Shown here: piece after piece, positions 1 through 13,200 of the stretch
Layout of the letters: each line of letters begins with the position of its first letter
Numbering within the stretch: position 1 is the first letter of the stretch
Assembly: GCA_018398765.1 (NCBI GenBank)
Contig: JAHBMJ010005085.1
Span: 30,828 to 73,864 of the forward strand
Direction of reading: 5' to 3'
Origin: Chromera velia
Taxonomy: Eukaryota > Sar > Chromeraceae
DNA: 43,037 nt
Notes under the pieces: generated by a model
The model's database searches: none
Told to the model about the DNA's origin: nothing
The model's input: only the letters and a program-made list of their open reading frames with translations
Position numbers and translations under genes: made by a program

Positions 1-129
1 CTTCCGCCCGTCTTGTCTTCCTTCTTTCCTTCGGAAGTGCCCTTGTGTGTCCCTTCTCAAAGGTCTGTGCTACATAGATTGCGTTTCAGTCTCCCTTTCT
101 TTTAGTTCTGCTTTTCTTCTTGTCTGCAG

Positions 130-546
130 GGAGCCGCTCGGTAGGGGGTATGAAAGGGGACACGAACTTCCTGCAAGTCCGTTGAGTGTTTTTTCTTCAT
201 TTGTTGTCTGGCTTTCCCTCTGTTCGATTTCTTTAGCTGTGGGCCTTGTTTGTTCCAAAAGTTTTTGTTTTTCGTCTCCCATTTGTCGTTCTGCAACTCG
301 TTCTGAGTGCGCTGATGAGTTCTTGTTCTTTCTTCTTTTCTCCAGGTCGCATGGTTGTCCTTCCGCCCCTCTCTTCTCTTTCGTTTGTTTTCTTTTCTTT
401 CTTCTGTTTTCTTCTCTTCCCTTTCCTTTTCCTTTCTTTTCTTTTGGGCCTCTGGTTCAGTCGTTGCCCTTTTCTTTTCCTTTCTTTTGGGCCTCTGGTT
501 CAGTCGTTGCTTCAGTGTTCCCTCTGAGACGGCTTCAGGTCTAGGG

Positions 547-600
<54 letters not shown>

Positions 601-2390
601 CCTCTCTCTCTGTGTGTGTGTCTATTGATCTGTCTGTGTGTGTACGTCGTGCCTCATCTGATGCAGCCGTGAAGGAGCCTGCCTTCCCTGGGTTCGGAAT
701 CAAACAGGGCCCTGATGGTCAGTCAGTCAGTCAGTCAGTCAGTCAGTCAGTGAGTGAGTGAGTGAGTGAGTGAGTCGGCCTGTTGCTGCTGCTTCAGGAA
801 TGAATGAATATGCGTGGATATGGATGAATGAATGTGCGAATGGAATTATGGCTGGCTGGCTGACTGGATGACTGGATGGCTGGCTGGCTGGCTGGATGGA
901 TGAATGAATGAATGAGCGAGCTTTCCAAGTGGAAAAGAGGTCTCTGTTCCTCCTGCTTCTTTATACTTCTTCCCATAAAGTACGCTGTCGGGACCCCTGT
1001 ATGCGCATAAGGTATGGAAGAAGGCGGCACGAATTCAATGAGTGAAGGTGCAGTGTTGAACACATTTTGGAGCCCGATTTTGCCTGTGTGAGTGAGTGAG
1101 TGAGTGCGTGTGTACAGATGTACATGTATATGCATACATACATGTATGTGGGTGGACCTGTCTCTGCAGAATTCGACCTGGCAAAGAAAGCCATCTTTCC
1201 CCGAGGTGTGGAGCCCGAGAGCGGTGCGTTTCGTTTGTTGTCGTAGGGGAAAGGGTGGGTGGAAATGGAGAAAGAGAGACACATAGACTCTCACAGGAGT
1301 AAACAAGAGAGGCAAAGAAAGGCGATTAGGGGATCGGTACGAAAGGTCGTGGAAAGGACAAGATGGGGGAGCATGGCTTTTTCTTATTTGGGTGGAGGAT
1401 TTCTTTGATCGCTGTGGCCTCTTTGAGAGTCGATGTATCCTCCTTTCCCATTTCTTTCTCCCCCCCCTTCTTTCTGTGCTTCCTTCCTTCCTTCGTTCGT
1501 TCGTTCCTTCCTTCCTTCCTTCCTTCCTTCCTTCCTTCTTTCCTTCCTTCCTTCGTTCCTTCCTTCCTTCCATCGTTCGTTCGTTCCTTCGTCTGTTCTT
1601 TCGTTCGTTCCCTTTCCTTCCTTTCTTCCTTCCCTCGTTTCTTTCCTCCCTCCTTTCCTGCTGTTCCTTTCTTCCTTACTTGCTTGCTTCCTTCCTTGCC
1701 GTGGTTTCCTTTCACATTCATACACATGGAATTAGAGAGATCAGGATCAACGAACACTTTGACGTTATGTCTCTCGAGAGATTGATGCATCGGAAGACAG
1801 ACAAAGGCGTCCGTCCTTATGTTGTCTCGTCAGTGCAACAGCTGTAAATTAAATTCGCCCCCCTAAATCGAAATTCTTTCCGCAGAGGACGTACGGCAGC
1901 AGTACATTCGGTCGCACAGCCAGTGGGCTCCCGGCGAGAAGGCCGTGAGGCACTACAAGTGGCCTGAGCACATTGACGAGAACGGGCACCGCTTCGGCCT
2001 GGCGGAGAAAATGCCGGTGGGGCTTCTTTCTGCGTGACACAACACACACACACACACACACATGCATAAAGAGATAGACTGACGTGGGGAGGAAGTGCGG
2101 TGGAGCAGGAGAGAAACACTGAGGGAAGACGGAGGGGGGGGGTTAGAAGGAGAGAGAGAGATACCGACGAGACTCATCTTGTGCACAAAACAGCTTCAGA
2201 ATTCTGCGTGCGAGTTCTACGCATTGATCCGTGTGACCACACAGACTCGTTCCTTAACACGAAGTGCAGTTTTTATCTTCGGTGTACAGCCTTCACAGCT
2301 CCAAGAAACGGTTTTTGTTCTATCCTTGTCTCTGCCGTTCGTCTGTTTGATCATCAGACCTTGCCTTTCGGCCTCTTTGAGCGTCTTGTT

Positions 2391-2452
<62 letters not shown>

Positions 2453-4798
2453 TAACTGTGTATGAATGAGTCTGTCTAATTTTGGTCTTTCAGGAGACCG
2501 ACGGGGTCAAGAAGGCCATCAACAGACTCGCAGAGCCAGGCTATTACCCTCAGACACGAGTCGACGTCAAGGTTGGTTGGTGATCGTGCGTCTGCTCAGG
2601 AAGAATAGAAGGAAGAAAGGAAGGAAGGAAGGAAGGAGGGAAGAAATGAAAGAAAGAAAGAAAGAAAGACAGACAGACAGACAGAAAGAAAGAAAGAAAG
2701 AAACAAAAACACACACTCGGACAAACAAAAGACGGGAGGAAAAGAACAAACAGAGAGAATGCTACATGCTAAAGCTTTTCTTGTCTTTTGTGTCACCTTT
2801 TCGGAAACAGACATCAGTTAGGTTTGGGTGGAGTACATTCAGTGTCTTGAAACGCAAAGTTTGCTGATTTGTTCTCCTTGTACCCTTATATGTCTCCTGA
2901 GTGCCTCGTTTCCTTCTGTCTCTTCCTGTTCGACGCTAATGTTCCTCCTAGCTTATTTTGCTTGCTTGCAGGCCTCCGAAGACTACAAGACTGTCTCCCA
3001 CTGTGAGGTCGGCAAGAGTCGGAACCTGGGAGTGGGCAGGCTGCCTGTACCCGACGACTTTTCTTTCGGGGCCTCTACAGGTTGGTTGGTAGGTTGGCTT
3101 GCCGTGGTGGCCTAGCGAGTTTCGAACCAGGAAGGATTGCGGGCGTGCACACACACCTATGATCATATGCACCAGACAAAAAAGAGATCTTAATTCTGGC
3201 CATCGAGAGTCAATAACAGTGTATCGTTAGCGTCTTTTGGCAATAATCAGTAAGGGTCTGCGTAGACTTCTGGCAGCACGGGAGGGATGATGGATGAACG
3301 TCGACTGGCTGAATTCTGCCCTCCCCTTGCTGTCTTCCCTCAGGGTCAACACTGTAAACGGATGGGCATACAGAGCTCAAAAAGGAACGATCGGTCTGCA
3401 CTCACAAATCAATGGGGGCGCACGAATGATCAAACGTCTGACGAATAACGCATAAGCATGCATGCAATGCTCCTCGCATTCTTGTTTATTTGTGTTTCGA
3501 GAAAAAAGGAGGTTCGCGGGTGCTTCAAGAATCCTTCTCGAATTTCAATACCATTCATTGCTTTTGTTTGTTTGTTTGTTTTGTGCTTGCAGGTGTTGAC
3601 GAGGTCTCTGCGGGGCAGTGCGTGACCGGATTCTATTCAGCCGCCGAGCAGCTCCCAGACCCCGACCTTGGAAAGAACACGAAGAACGTGAGAGAGCCCA
3701 GGAAGACGGCGGCGCCCCCGATGAAACTCTCCAACACACGCGCCTTCGGTGTGCCCTCTGTGCGGCTGGACATCGCGAGGCCTCTCCGGCGGTCCGTGGC
3801 AGACGTCTACAACTACGGTGATGAGGTCAGCTGGCGGAGGCAGGGAGGGCAGAGAAGAGGAGATAAATACGCTCTGTGGTCTTCAATTGCTTGGACCGAC
3901 TAAGCGTCAAGGCGTCTTTCTAGCTGGAGTTCAGAGCGTCTAGCTGTGCTTATTTACTGGGTCTGTGTTTCTTTACTGCTTTTCCCTGACGTGCATCACT
4001 CTTCCTTCATGGCCAAGGGGGTCGATCAATATCACTGTCATCGCGCTTTGGCCTCAATTCGCCTACCTTACAGGCCTTTTTTCCTTCCCCAACGATTGAA
4101 GAGAATCACAGACAAAGAGTCTTCATTCTGAAACAAAAAAACAAAAATACGCACGCGCAAACCTGCAGGTTGGAGTCGACGCGCTGGTGACTCCTCAGCG
4201 CTACGCGACTTTGGGGGTTTCAGATGACGAATTTCTTCTGCCGAGGGAGAAGGGAGAGCTCAAGGATATTCTCCAGGGCGCTGGGTTTGTCAGTGAAGGG
4301 GCAGAATCGGATGCGGAATTCGAACGGTGTCATGCCGGGGCACTCGAAGGGGTCAGTCAGAAGATTATGTGCATTTATTCGTGTCGTCGATGATTCAAGG
4401 TTCACATGCGTCGCACACAGAGCGTCGTCCGTGAGAACATTTCTTTTTTAAACATATTATGCACATGATGCCCATATGGGGTCATGCCGGGGCCCTTGAA
4501 GAGGCCAGTGAAAACTGTGAGTCCGTCACACTGTTTTGGCTGGTCGAACATGGAAACAGATTGGTGGAATTCTTGCACAGGAATTTCACACAGCAATGTA
4601 CTGATTCGCGAATTTTGCCCTTCCCCTTTGTGTTTGCTTGGTTCGCAGTTCCGGCTGGGACCTGAGGACAAAATGAGTTTGCACCAGCTCCTTCAAGTCT
4701 ACGCCATCGAGACAGAAGCGAAGGTTGCAAATGACAAAGAGGCCCTCGCAATCACTCACGCCCTGACGGCCGACACTGTGACGAGCATGCCGGTATGA
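130..4798 (+). CDS. EFHB/CFAP21-like ciliary protein (5' end outside window)
   Basis: Exons: 130-176, 667-717, 1170-1205, 1886-2016, 2494-2571, 2972-3080, 3593-3825, 4169-4351, 4649-4798 (stop TGA 4796-4798). All phases join, giving about 339 residues, and the frame enters from the left, so upstream exons are missing. Key segments are EPLGRGYERGHELP, HYKWPEHIDENGHRFG and FGVPSVRLDI followed by a NYGDE block, then a C-terminal acidic helical part. This order (repeated FG turns, then FGVPxxRxD...NYGDE near the C-terminus) is what I recall of EFHB, a protein of the B-tubule lumen of ciliary doublets, also linked to calcium entry in mammals. I see no canonical EF-hand loop in these exons; one could lie upstream. 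The last exon could alternatively splice at 4793 (GTATGA), but the family also ends about here. The assignment is from memory of the family and is moderate; that it is a real spliced gene is more certain. Confidence 0.66.
438..510 (+). repeat. Tandem 30-bp duplication inside EFHB-like intron
   Basis: Bases 438-467 and 481-510 are identical (TTTCTTTTGGGCCTCTGGTT and the following ten bases), period 43. It lies in the first visible intron, away from a splice border, so it is a control for the border duplications described elsewhere. Confidence 0.8.
549..640 (+). repeat. (TC)n then (TG)n compound microsatellite
   Basis: A nearly pure TC run from about 549 to 611 passes directly into TG repeats. 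It is intronic, upstream of the exon at 667, and supplies a very long pyrimidine tract. Confidence 0.9.
718..775 (+). repeat. (GTCA)n/(GTGA)n array starting exactly at a 5' splice site
   Basis: The intron after exon 667-717 begins with about eight GTCA units and then about six GTGA units. Every unit repeats a 5' splice-site-like GTCAGT or GTGAGT. The exon border at 717/718 is fixed by phase with the next exon. Confidence 0.85.
790..915 (+). repeat. GAAT/GGCT/GGAT tetranucleotide microsatellites
   Basis: Interrupted TGAATGAA, GGCTGGCT and GGATGGAT runs in the same intron. They create meaningless long open frames on the minus strand. Confidence 0.8.
1475..1695 (+). repeat. (CTTC)n/(GTTC)n array of about 220 bp
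   Basis: Dense TTCC and TTCG tetranucleotides within the intron between exons 1170-1205 and 1886-2016. The repeat is open in several frames (poly-PSFL or KEGR peptides), which are artefacts. Confidence 0.9.
2398..2455 (+). repeat. (TC)n then (TG)n compound microsatellite
   Basis: A TC run followed directly by a TG run, about 40 bases upstream of the 3' splice site of the exon at 2494. Same order of the two units as at 549. Confidence 0.9.
2605..2706 (+). repeat. (GGAA)n/(GAAA)n/(CAGA)n array
   Basis: Purine-rich tetranucleotides just inside the intron that follows exon 2494-2571. This is one of the few purine-rich arrays on the sense strand of a gene here. Confidence 0.85.
4329..4516 (+). 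repeat. Duplicated exon-intron border (diverged copy)
   Basis: Bases 4329-4362 contain the end of exon 4169-4351 plus its GTCAGT donor. A copy stands at 4483-4516 inside the intron, 28 of 34 bases identical. In the copy the donor GT has become GC, so it is probably dead. The 120-nt spacer is partly AT-rich and has short inverted ends, ATGTGCAT near 4368 and ATGCACAT near 4461. It resembles the younger cases at 26370, 39525, 42047 and 42652, but the spacer is longer. Confidence 0.65.
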
Positions 4799-6270
4799 TC
4801 GATTGGTCGATCAGTGGCTGGATGGGGACGGGAAGAGTGCTCGCTCCACTTGATTTTCTATCTACTCGGGTGACAAGAGCAAATCGGAATTAAAGGGGGT
4901 GCATGGCAGGGAGAAGGGGGGACCTTGTGTGCACAATCTGAACTTTGAAGGTGTCAGATTGGAGGTTTTCCTCTCCAGGCTTGACACAGGTTTTCTTAGG
5001 GATGGAGAACGATCACCTGTGATCCCGTCAGCGTGTGTGCAGTTTGAGTGCGCGCATTTGCTCTTCAGCTCGATCGATGCACGCTGTGCAATAAGAGTTT
5101 TCTGCAGGCACCATGTTTGTTCAAATGAAGAGCCAACATCTACATGTGAGGGTTGCGTAGACGATTTATTTGACGGTACATGTAAGGGGAAGCTCTCTTC
5201 CGGAAAGCTTTTTAATGGTAAACACATTTCTCTAACGTCTTCCTTAGTCTGGCCTTACATTTTTTTTAGTTCGGGGAGAGGGGGGGGGCGGAAGAGAGGG
5301 GAAAAGGGGGGAGGGGGCATGCCTAGGTGTTTTTTTGTGTGCATGTCTAGGTGCATGTGGGTTTTGTTACTTTTGTATTTCTAGTTTCTTGTTTTTAATT
5401 CTTTTCAAATATATTTTTTCAGTTTTTTGTGGTAAGTCAGTGTTAAAATTGCAGTCATTCATTTATTTTTGAATTATATTGACAATCATATTTCATACTT
5501 CAATTCAATTCTAATATTACTATATAGTTTTCAAAATTTTGTAAAGCTGGTTTCATTTAGTTTCATTAAATGATTAAATTACCTGAAATACTCCTAAAAA
5601 GAGGTGTTTGAGAATTGGGGTAAAATATGATAAAAATGACTAACAACAATCATGATGGTGTTTAAGTATAACTATGATTATGGTTATGGTGAAAACAGGT
5701 TCTGTGCTGTAAAATTGTGTGGGTACCAATAGTATATGTACGTATCGTTCTTAGTTGTTCTTTTCTTTTTCTTATATATTTCAAAGAAAATAACTTCAAC
5801 ATGTATACAGTCTTTGTTAGTCTTTGTGTTCTGGGCATTGCGTCTATCTGGTCATTGTTCACCCCCAGTGAGCATCGTTGTAAGTGTATAGTGTTTGCCC
5901 GTGGGTCGTAGTGCGCCTGTGAATGGTTCTGTTCTATTCTGTTCACTAAGAACTTCACCTGGTACTACCTGGTACGTGACTTTGGAAATATCGCAGTAGC
6001 GCGCGCAGATGGACGATTTCGCGCGAATTTTCCCGCTTACATAATTGCATGCATGCTTTTTTTATATGCACGTGTAATCACGTGTACGCGCAAATCTGAA
6101 TTGCCGAAGTCCCCGTTCCTGTCGACCTGTACGTTAATTGTTCTACAGAGTCTCTTAGATTAACAACTGCTGCGCATTCTTGAAGAGACGGAAAGCAGTC
6201 ATGTAGACGTTCACTCACGTACATCAAGCGAAATTAAAGTCCATCACAAGACAAAAGCCCAGACAGCTTC
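4799..6270. other. Intergenic: EFHB-like 3' flank and AT-rich spacer
   Basis: From 4799 to about 5380 composition is gene-like with no supported exon, probably a 3' UTR; a G-rich run lies near 5275-5320. From about 5390 to 5995 the sequence turns strongly AT-rich with no microsatellites and no recognised coding. It ends in a GCGC-rich patch before the next gene. Confidence 0.6.
5997..6060 (+). promoter_or_regulatory. Probable promoter patch upstream of polycystin-like gene
   Basis: A compact GCGCGC/CGCGCG-rich stretch followed by a TGCATGCATGC palindrome interrupts AT-rich DNA, about 210-270 bases before the ATG at 6271. Similar patches precede the ATGs at 20201 and 41136. No TATA box or initiator was assigned. 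The call rests on position and recurrence only. Confidence 0.4.
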
Positions 6271-9200
6271 ATGTCTTGCCCCAAGAATCGAGTATTTTTT
6301 GTCTTCTTCATTCTTGGTGCCGGCTGGGGCAGCCCCTGGAGCCCTTTCCCTTTCTCTCCTGGAATTACGAGGGCAGACGCGACCACCTGTTCTTACAGAG
6401 ATGCTCTGGCGTCGGACGGGATCACGTGCACTCGAGTGGACTTACTACCACCGAGTGACATCGGTAAGGGCACCGCCTGGCTTGACGACTCTTCAGTGCA
6501 GCTGAACGGAGAGGCTTCGCAGTATCAGGCCTACAGTGGAAGCTCATCTGTATGCACTGGAACCTACAGGGTGCTTGCACACAACAAAGTGGCCTCTCCT
6601 TGTGGTTGGGCATTTGACCGGGACGTTAGCACGAACTGGCACTCAGACACCTCAGGCACGCCCGCATCTGGAACTGCAGCAGCGACGGACGCTACCGAGG
6701 AGCTTTGGCTCTGGCTCCCTTGCCGGGCGTACATATACTGGTGAGTCGGTGCGTTCATGGGATCTATTTTGGGTAAGGAAGCAGTAAGGTAGCGAAATGA
6801 TCCCATGCAGGAAAAGGGATTGTCGAGATGGACAGCATTTGCATACTGGCTTTATCGATAACTTGCATCTGTATTCAGATCACTTTGCCATTTTATTGAA
6901 GGATTTTGTGCAATGAACTTTGCTGGGCCATGGGATTTCGATGAAACAAAAGATGAGCTGCCCAAGAGGGTTCGGTGTCTATTCATCATATAATTTGCCC
7001 GTAAGACTTGGAGCGTCGACCGGCCTCCGCGATCTGACAGCAAGCGGGTGTGAGACTCGCCCATGCACCATGCAGGATTGAAAATGTGTTCATTGGTCCC
7101 TTTTGTCCAATCTCATCAAACCTCCCGTCGAAGTGCCATCAGACCTTCAATCGTTCCATCAGCCGATCTACATATCTGTCCACATATCCATCCACTCACC
7201 CATCTTTCTGTCTGTCTAACTAACTATCTATGTATTTGTCCATCTATCTATTCATGCATCCGTGCGCCAGTCCGGCCCCCTAGAAAGACCACAGAGTGCG
7301 ACTGACGGCACATGCAGATTCAAACAAGCAAAAAAAAAAGTTCGACTGCAAAAGGGCACTCAGAGAAACGCAAAAACTTTGTTCGTTGGGGGAAAAAATG
7401 CACCACGGATCCCAGTGCAAAAATTCGTGGTGTCCCCCGCTTCCTTCCGTTTTTTGGTGCAAGACTTAATTCGGCTGCCCTAGCTGATTGAGATACATCG
7501 AAAAATCAACGTACCACAGCCCGGCGGAAGCCCGAGCTTCTCATGCACACCCACACGCATATTGGTTGCAGGTACGCAGTGCGATCCAGATCCAATTATG
7601 ATGCACAGCAGACGCCCTCCGCGATGGACGTGTACGGGTCGACCGATCAGATCACTGACGGTTCGGCTTCTTGGACGCTGATAGGGTCATACAGCAACGA
7701 CCTGTTCACGTTAAATCAGGAGACGAAGTTCTTTTCGATCGACAACAGCTCGACCGCTTGGAGTGCTGTTCGCTTCCACATGAAGAGAATCTCCAAAGCA
7801 GCTGACGACTGGATGTCGGTGGCAGAGATCTGGGTTTGGGGAGGTCCGTCTGTCTGTCTGTATGTGGGTCTGAAGATTCATTTGTGACAGGAGGAAGGAA
7901 AGGAGGAAGAATTATGAGTTGCCATTCCTCTAGATGGATGAATTCTGCCAGATGCACTCACACTTCCTCGATCCTGTCCATCCGCACCGCGGCTGTTCGT
8001 TCACGCTTGAAACCATGCGGAACATTCGTTCGCTCATCAATCTATTCGTTCGTTCCATCCATCCATTCATTCATTCATTCATTCAGTCATTCATTCATTC
8101 ATCCGTTCATTCAGACATCCCCCCTTTCTCCAGATGACACAAGCGAGCAAGCAAGCCAGCCAGCAAGGGAACATGGCGCATGGGCGCGAGACTTCGCTAG
8201 CCTCTCTGATTTCCCCGTTCTGTCTGTCCTTCTCTGCGCGCCTCTTCCGGGCCTACCTCCCTCATCCAAACGCCTTCATTAATTATGTAAACATGCAGAT
8301 GCGGACGAGTGCCTGAGCAGTCTCCACGACTGCCACTCCAATGCCGCGTGCACCAACACGGTTGACAGCTTCACCTGTGCGTGTAACGCCGGATACAGTG
8401 GAGATGGAATTACCGCCTGTGCAAGTGAGTCAGGGAGTCAGTGAGTCAGTGAGTCAGTGAGTGAGTGAGTGAGGGCCAAAAGACAGTGCAGCCAGAGGAG
8501 TTAGTTTTTGTGGCATTCTACAATGGGGACAGAATGATCTCCTGCAGAAAACATTCAGTGAGTAAGGAAGGAAGAGGACGATTCCATATGGGCCTGGCAG
8601 GCAGCCTTCGCCTGTACGGATTTCACTTTGTGTCGAGAAAGCTCTCTCTCTGCGCAATGAGGTGAAGAGGAGAGCGCCAACAAGCAAACGGCGTCTCTGA
8701 GAACACAGGCAGGCAGCCCATGGTGGAGCACAACTTAATTGCGTCCTTAGAAGCAAAATCAACAGAAGCTGATCTTCGAATCTAAATTAAATTAAAGGGC
8801 ATCTCTTCCCCTCCATCGGTAGTGCTCTGCTCGCCACATCCCTAGCTCGGCAGCGTTCAGTCGTTCACTCGCCCTTCCGACGAGATCAAAAGACCCTGCC
8901 GGGCGCAGAAAGAAAATCAACGAAGGAAAGAGTTGGGAGGGGAAAAGAGACAGAAGGAAGGAACAGAAGGGAGCTCTTCATGAACCATGCATATATGCGA
9001 TGCTGCATCTTTCCAGAGACGTCTCCTAAGTGCATGCCACCTGGTTGCCTTTCGGCATTGGCAACCAAGAGCTACACAATCCATACTCAAGTGCGTCCAT
9101 GATACAGACATGCAAGTGGACCCGTGCTTTGATGGAATGAGCTCATGCTTGTTTTCATGAGAACTCTTTCCGGTCACCCCACTTTGGCATGCAGACGTCG

Positions 9201-10247
9201 ACGAGTGCTCTACAAACGTGCACAACTGCGCGTCCAACGTCGCCAGTTGTGCGGACAGCACGGGCAGCTTCTCCTGCTCGTGCAACGCTGGGTATTCGGG
9301 AGATGGGGTCACGTGCTCAAGTGAGTCGGTATGGTAGAGAACAATCCATCCAGTCAGTCAGTCAGTCAGTCAGTCAGCCAGTCAGTCAGTCGGTCGGTCA
9401 GTCAGCCAGCCAGCCAGTCAGTCAGTCAGTCAGGCAGTCAGTCAGTCAGTCAGTCAATCAGCCAGCCAGCCAGCCAGCCAGTCAGCCAGTCAGCCAGTCA
9501 GTCAGTCAGTCAGTCAGTCAGTCAGCCAGCCAGCCAGCTAGCCAGCCAGCCAGCCAGCCAGCCAGTCAGTCAGTCAGTCAGTCAGTCAGTCAGTCAGACA
9601 GACACACAGTGGGCCGAGCAAGGGCTGGTCAGCGGGCGTCAATGTAAGTCGCCGTATGCGAATAAACTTTGTGATCCTGATTTTTCTCCTCCAGGTGGAC
9701 CCGACGACGATCGGCAGGCAGGCAGATGTTTCCGATGGATGAGTCGACCGGTCCAGGAGCGTTGAAAGAACCCCCTGCCCTTCACTCTTCCTCCAACGTT
9801 GATCGAGTTTCTCTCGTTGACTCTCCTATCTCTCCTCCTGATGGTATTATATGCATTCGACTTGATGCTGCCCGTATCTGCCTGAATGTGCAGACATCGA
9901 TGAGTGCACGTCGGAGACGCACAACTGCGGGACCAACGCGGAGTGCTCAGACAGCACTGGGAGCTTCTCTTGCTCGTGTGCCTCAGGATATGAGGGAGAT
10001 GCACTGGAATTTTGTGCACGTACGTCTCCATCCCTCCACTCCTGTATGCTTATTTGTACGATGTGTTGGTAGTGTTGCCGTCTCTGTCTACGGAGCTCTC
10101 CTTACATTTTTGCATATTTTGTTGTGCTCGCACGTGCTCTAGTTGGCTAGTTTCTCACTTGTCTGGTTCGCTGGGTTTAGTCCGTGTCAACGTGCACAGG
10201 CGGCGGTGCGATTGCCTCTTGATGCGCGTCGGACTCTCTGCTAGATT

Positions 10248-10285
<38 letters not shown>

Positions 10286-13200
10286 ACGCCTCCACCGCTT
10301 GACTCGATCGATCATTCACAAGTGGGGTCTCTCGATCATCAATCCAGCTCTCCCTCAAAAGCAGTCTGCCCGTCTTCCTGGCAGTCCATAGTCTCCTACT
10401 TGCCATTGTTTCTGCACCCTTGTCGTCCGTCGGGCTGTTTTTGTATCCAGTTAATTAATTGTAGGACATTGACCTGGCCACGAATTCAGGATGCATGAGG
10501 GATAGTGAGTTCAGGATTTAGTTAATCCAGCCGGGAATCAAAGCGCCCCCTTTCCCCTTCGCTGCCTTGCTTGAGGAGCCTGCATACCGTTCTCTTCTCT
10601 TCTCTTCTCTTCTCTTCTCACTCTCTCATGAACGTTCTTCGTCACCGCATGGAACCCCCTCTTTCGAGACTCAGAGAGAGAGCCTTCAATTGAATTCATG
10701 CGGTGTATCGTTACATATTCCGGTGAGTCTGTCCACGTCTGGTGCGACGAGGAAGATTAGCTTTTTGGATAAATGACAAGCTCACAGTACAAGACTTGAG
10801 ACACCTGCAGTGACAATCACCGACACATGTGCGCACATTGCGCGCGCAGCTCCACCGTCTCATTCACGTTAAGATTGCAGCAACGAGTGCGTCCGCGTGC
10901 AGGTTCGAAGATTTGTGCAGAGGCAACGGCGTGCGACAACAGTTGGACTTGCTCCTCGTATGGAGAGTGCATGCAGCCGGTGGAAGAGGGATTCTGCATC
11001 TGCTTTGGTCGGTCAGCAGATTTAAATGGTGTATTGCACCTTCTTTGCACACTCCATGCGGAAAGAAGTGCAAGACAAGTTTGTGTGTCCCGATGTTCCT
11101 TTGAATTTGAAGATAATCTGACGAGATCCACACACACATCTTTTTCTTCATGCACAGACTGATGGAGAGTTAAACCGTCACTTTACTTCCTCCCTGCCGA
11201 TGGCGATCGAGAATCCTTCCTTCAGACTCCCTTTGGTTTTTCCTTCTGCATGTGGCTTTTCCATCTATCGTCTGTGAACGCATGCAGGTAGGTACCTGGG
11301 TACATGAGTGCATGCATGAAGCAGTTAGGAAGAACCAGGTGCCGTAGACACAAGTGACCACCCGATCGTCTTTCATCCATGCAGGCAGGGAGAGAATTGA
11401 ATTTTCTTTCTAGAGAAGTGAAGCAGTCGCCTGTTGATCTCTTCCTTCTGCGTGCAGACGAAGACGAGTGCTCGTCAGGTACCCACACGTGCCCCTCTAT
11501 CAGTGCGTGCGTCAACACCCCGGGAGGCTTCGAGTGCCAATTCCCGGAGACCCTCGAGGTCACTCTCCTCGAGACGGAGGCCACAGAGGACGAGGGCGCA
11601 GCCGCCAATGTGCAGACAATGGAGGTGTGTCGATTGGCGTGCGTCAGAAAGAAGAGAAATCTCCAGCTTTCGATCTCCAGCTGCCTGTAGGAGAAAAGGA
11701 ATTGTGCCTAGAAGAGAACACCATGCATGGAGTGGAGTCGAGGAGGCAGTGGGTGGTCACTGACAGGTCAAGTGGATCCAGATCCTCTGAGGGAGGCACC
11801 TCAGTTGGAGTTGCAAGTGGAGGGAGTTGCATTTTCTGAACAGACGCATGCAGCGTTTGCGAACCTCGGCGTTTTGTTTTGCCCACTTGCCGGGGACGTC
11901 CATATGACAGTATCTTGCAAGATATACCCAGAACATAGGCAGGCAGGCAGGCAGGCAGGCACCATACCCGGAGGACCATGAAAGAGGGGGGGGGGGAGAG
12001 GCAGGCTTAATTGAAGGAATCGACCCCCCGTCATTGTCAGTGAATTTCTCCCTTCAGTGTGTCCCCCGTCCCCCAACTCGTTCACTCTTCCGCAGATACA
12101 GAAAATCTCTCTCTCACGCATTCGGCGCCCTAATGTGTGCTCTTGCTCTGTGCGCCCTTTCCTCTCGATCCTCTCCTGTCTCCCTGTCTATCTTTGCCTG
12201 CCTCCAGGCTCTGCGAACGCTGACGTCCTCGAAGCCCGGCGATGCTGCTGCAGTGTCGAGGGCTGATGCCGCAGACACAGTTGACACTGTGGCTGTCAAA
12301 GTGCGCAGTGCACTCTCACTGGCCTCTTCCAGTGGGCGCAAACTCTCGACAGAGGAATCGAAGTCAATCACGGAGGTGTTGGTGACTGCTGGGGAGAGTC
12401 TCTCGAACGTCTTCCAAACTTCTCAAGAGAGGAGCAGAGCGGCTTCAACGGAGGAGGACAAAGATGCACAAACAAAGGCAGCTACAACAGCTGTTGGAAA
12501 AGTGAGCGAGTGAGTGAGTGAGTGACTGTTGGACAGCCGTGACTGCGGCCAGTGCATGCTGATCGATAGACAGTATCAACATTTGCTTTTCTGTGAGCTC
12601 TTGTGCCCGTGCATGCTCCGAAGTGTGCAGACCCACGCAAGCACTTCATTGAATTTGATCCACTCACAAGAAAGATTCATCCTCCAGGGCGTACGGCTTC
12701 TGTCATCGTCTTTTCTCTTCGATCGGTTTGCTCCATGCATCCCTCTAGCTGCCTGCTGAACGTTCATCTCGTATTGTTAATTGCAGTTGGCCGAGTCCCT
12801 TTCCGAAACAGTCTCGCTGTCCACCCCCCCGGCCAAGAACAGAGCAGGAAGAGACACGCTCAAGGCGACGCTGCCGGTCCTGTCGAGTCTCGAGAGCGTT
12901 CCGGAGAGCGCAGCGTGGGATGCCGGGGTGAGCCCTGGGGCCGCGGGGTCAAGTGCCTTCTCCGCGACCCTTCGGGCAAGAAGGGCAGACCTCCACTCAG
13001 CAACCGAAGAGCTGATCAAGGTGGCAACTTCATCGCTCGGTCAGGCAGGCCCCTCCCCGCCCTCTTCTTGTCTGTCTAGCATGTCGCCTAGAATGAAGAG
13101 TAAGTAAACTTAGAGAAATAAATACCAAGTCCCACCTAGAATTAAGTCACCGGTGTCTGTTGCATAGAGCAGCCATTCATTTGATCTCTTTTTCCTTTGA

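Noticed and set aside
718-775. CRISPR-like or satellite array
   Set aside because: Pure 4-bp repeat without spacers, in an intron of a eukaryotic gene.
794-1573. Long minus-strand open frame rich in KEGR
   Set aside because: It is the reverse of the CTTC and GGCT microsatellites in an EFHB-like intron; no start context, no domain, and conserved exons lie on the other strand.
9189-9765. Open frames coding SQSV/QPAS repeats, looking like a repeat protein
   Set aside because: A (CAGT)n/(CAGC)n microsatellite open in several frames, between two clear EGF exons and after a good GTGAGT donor.
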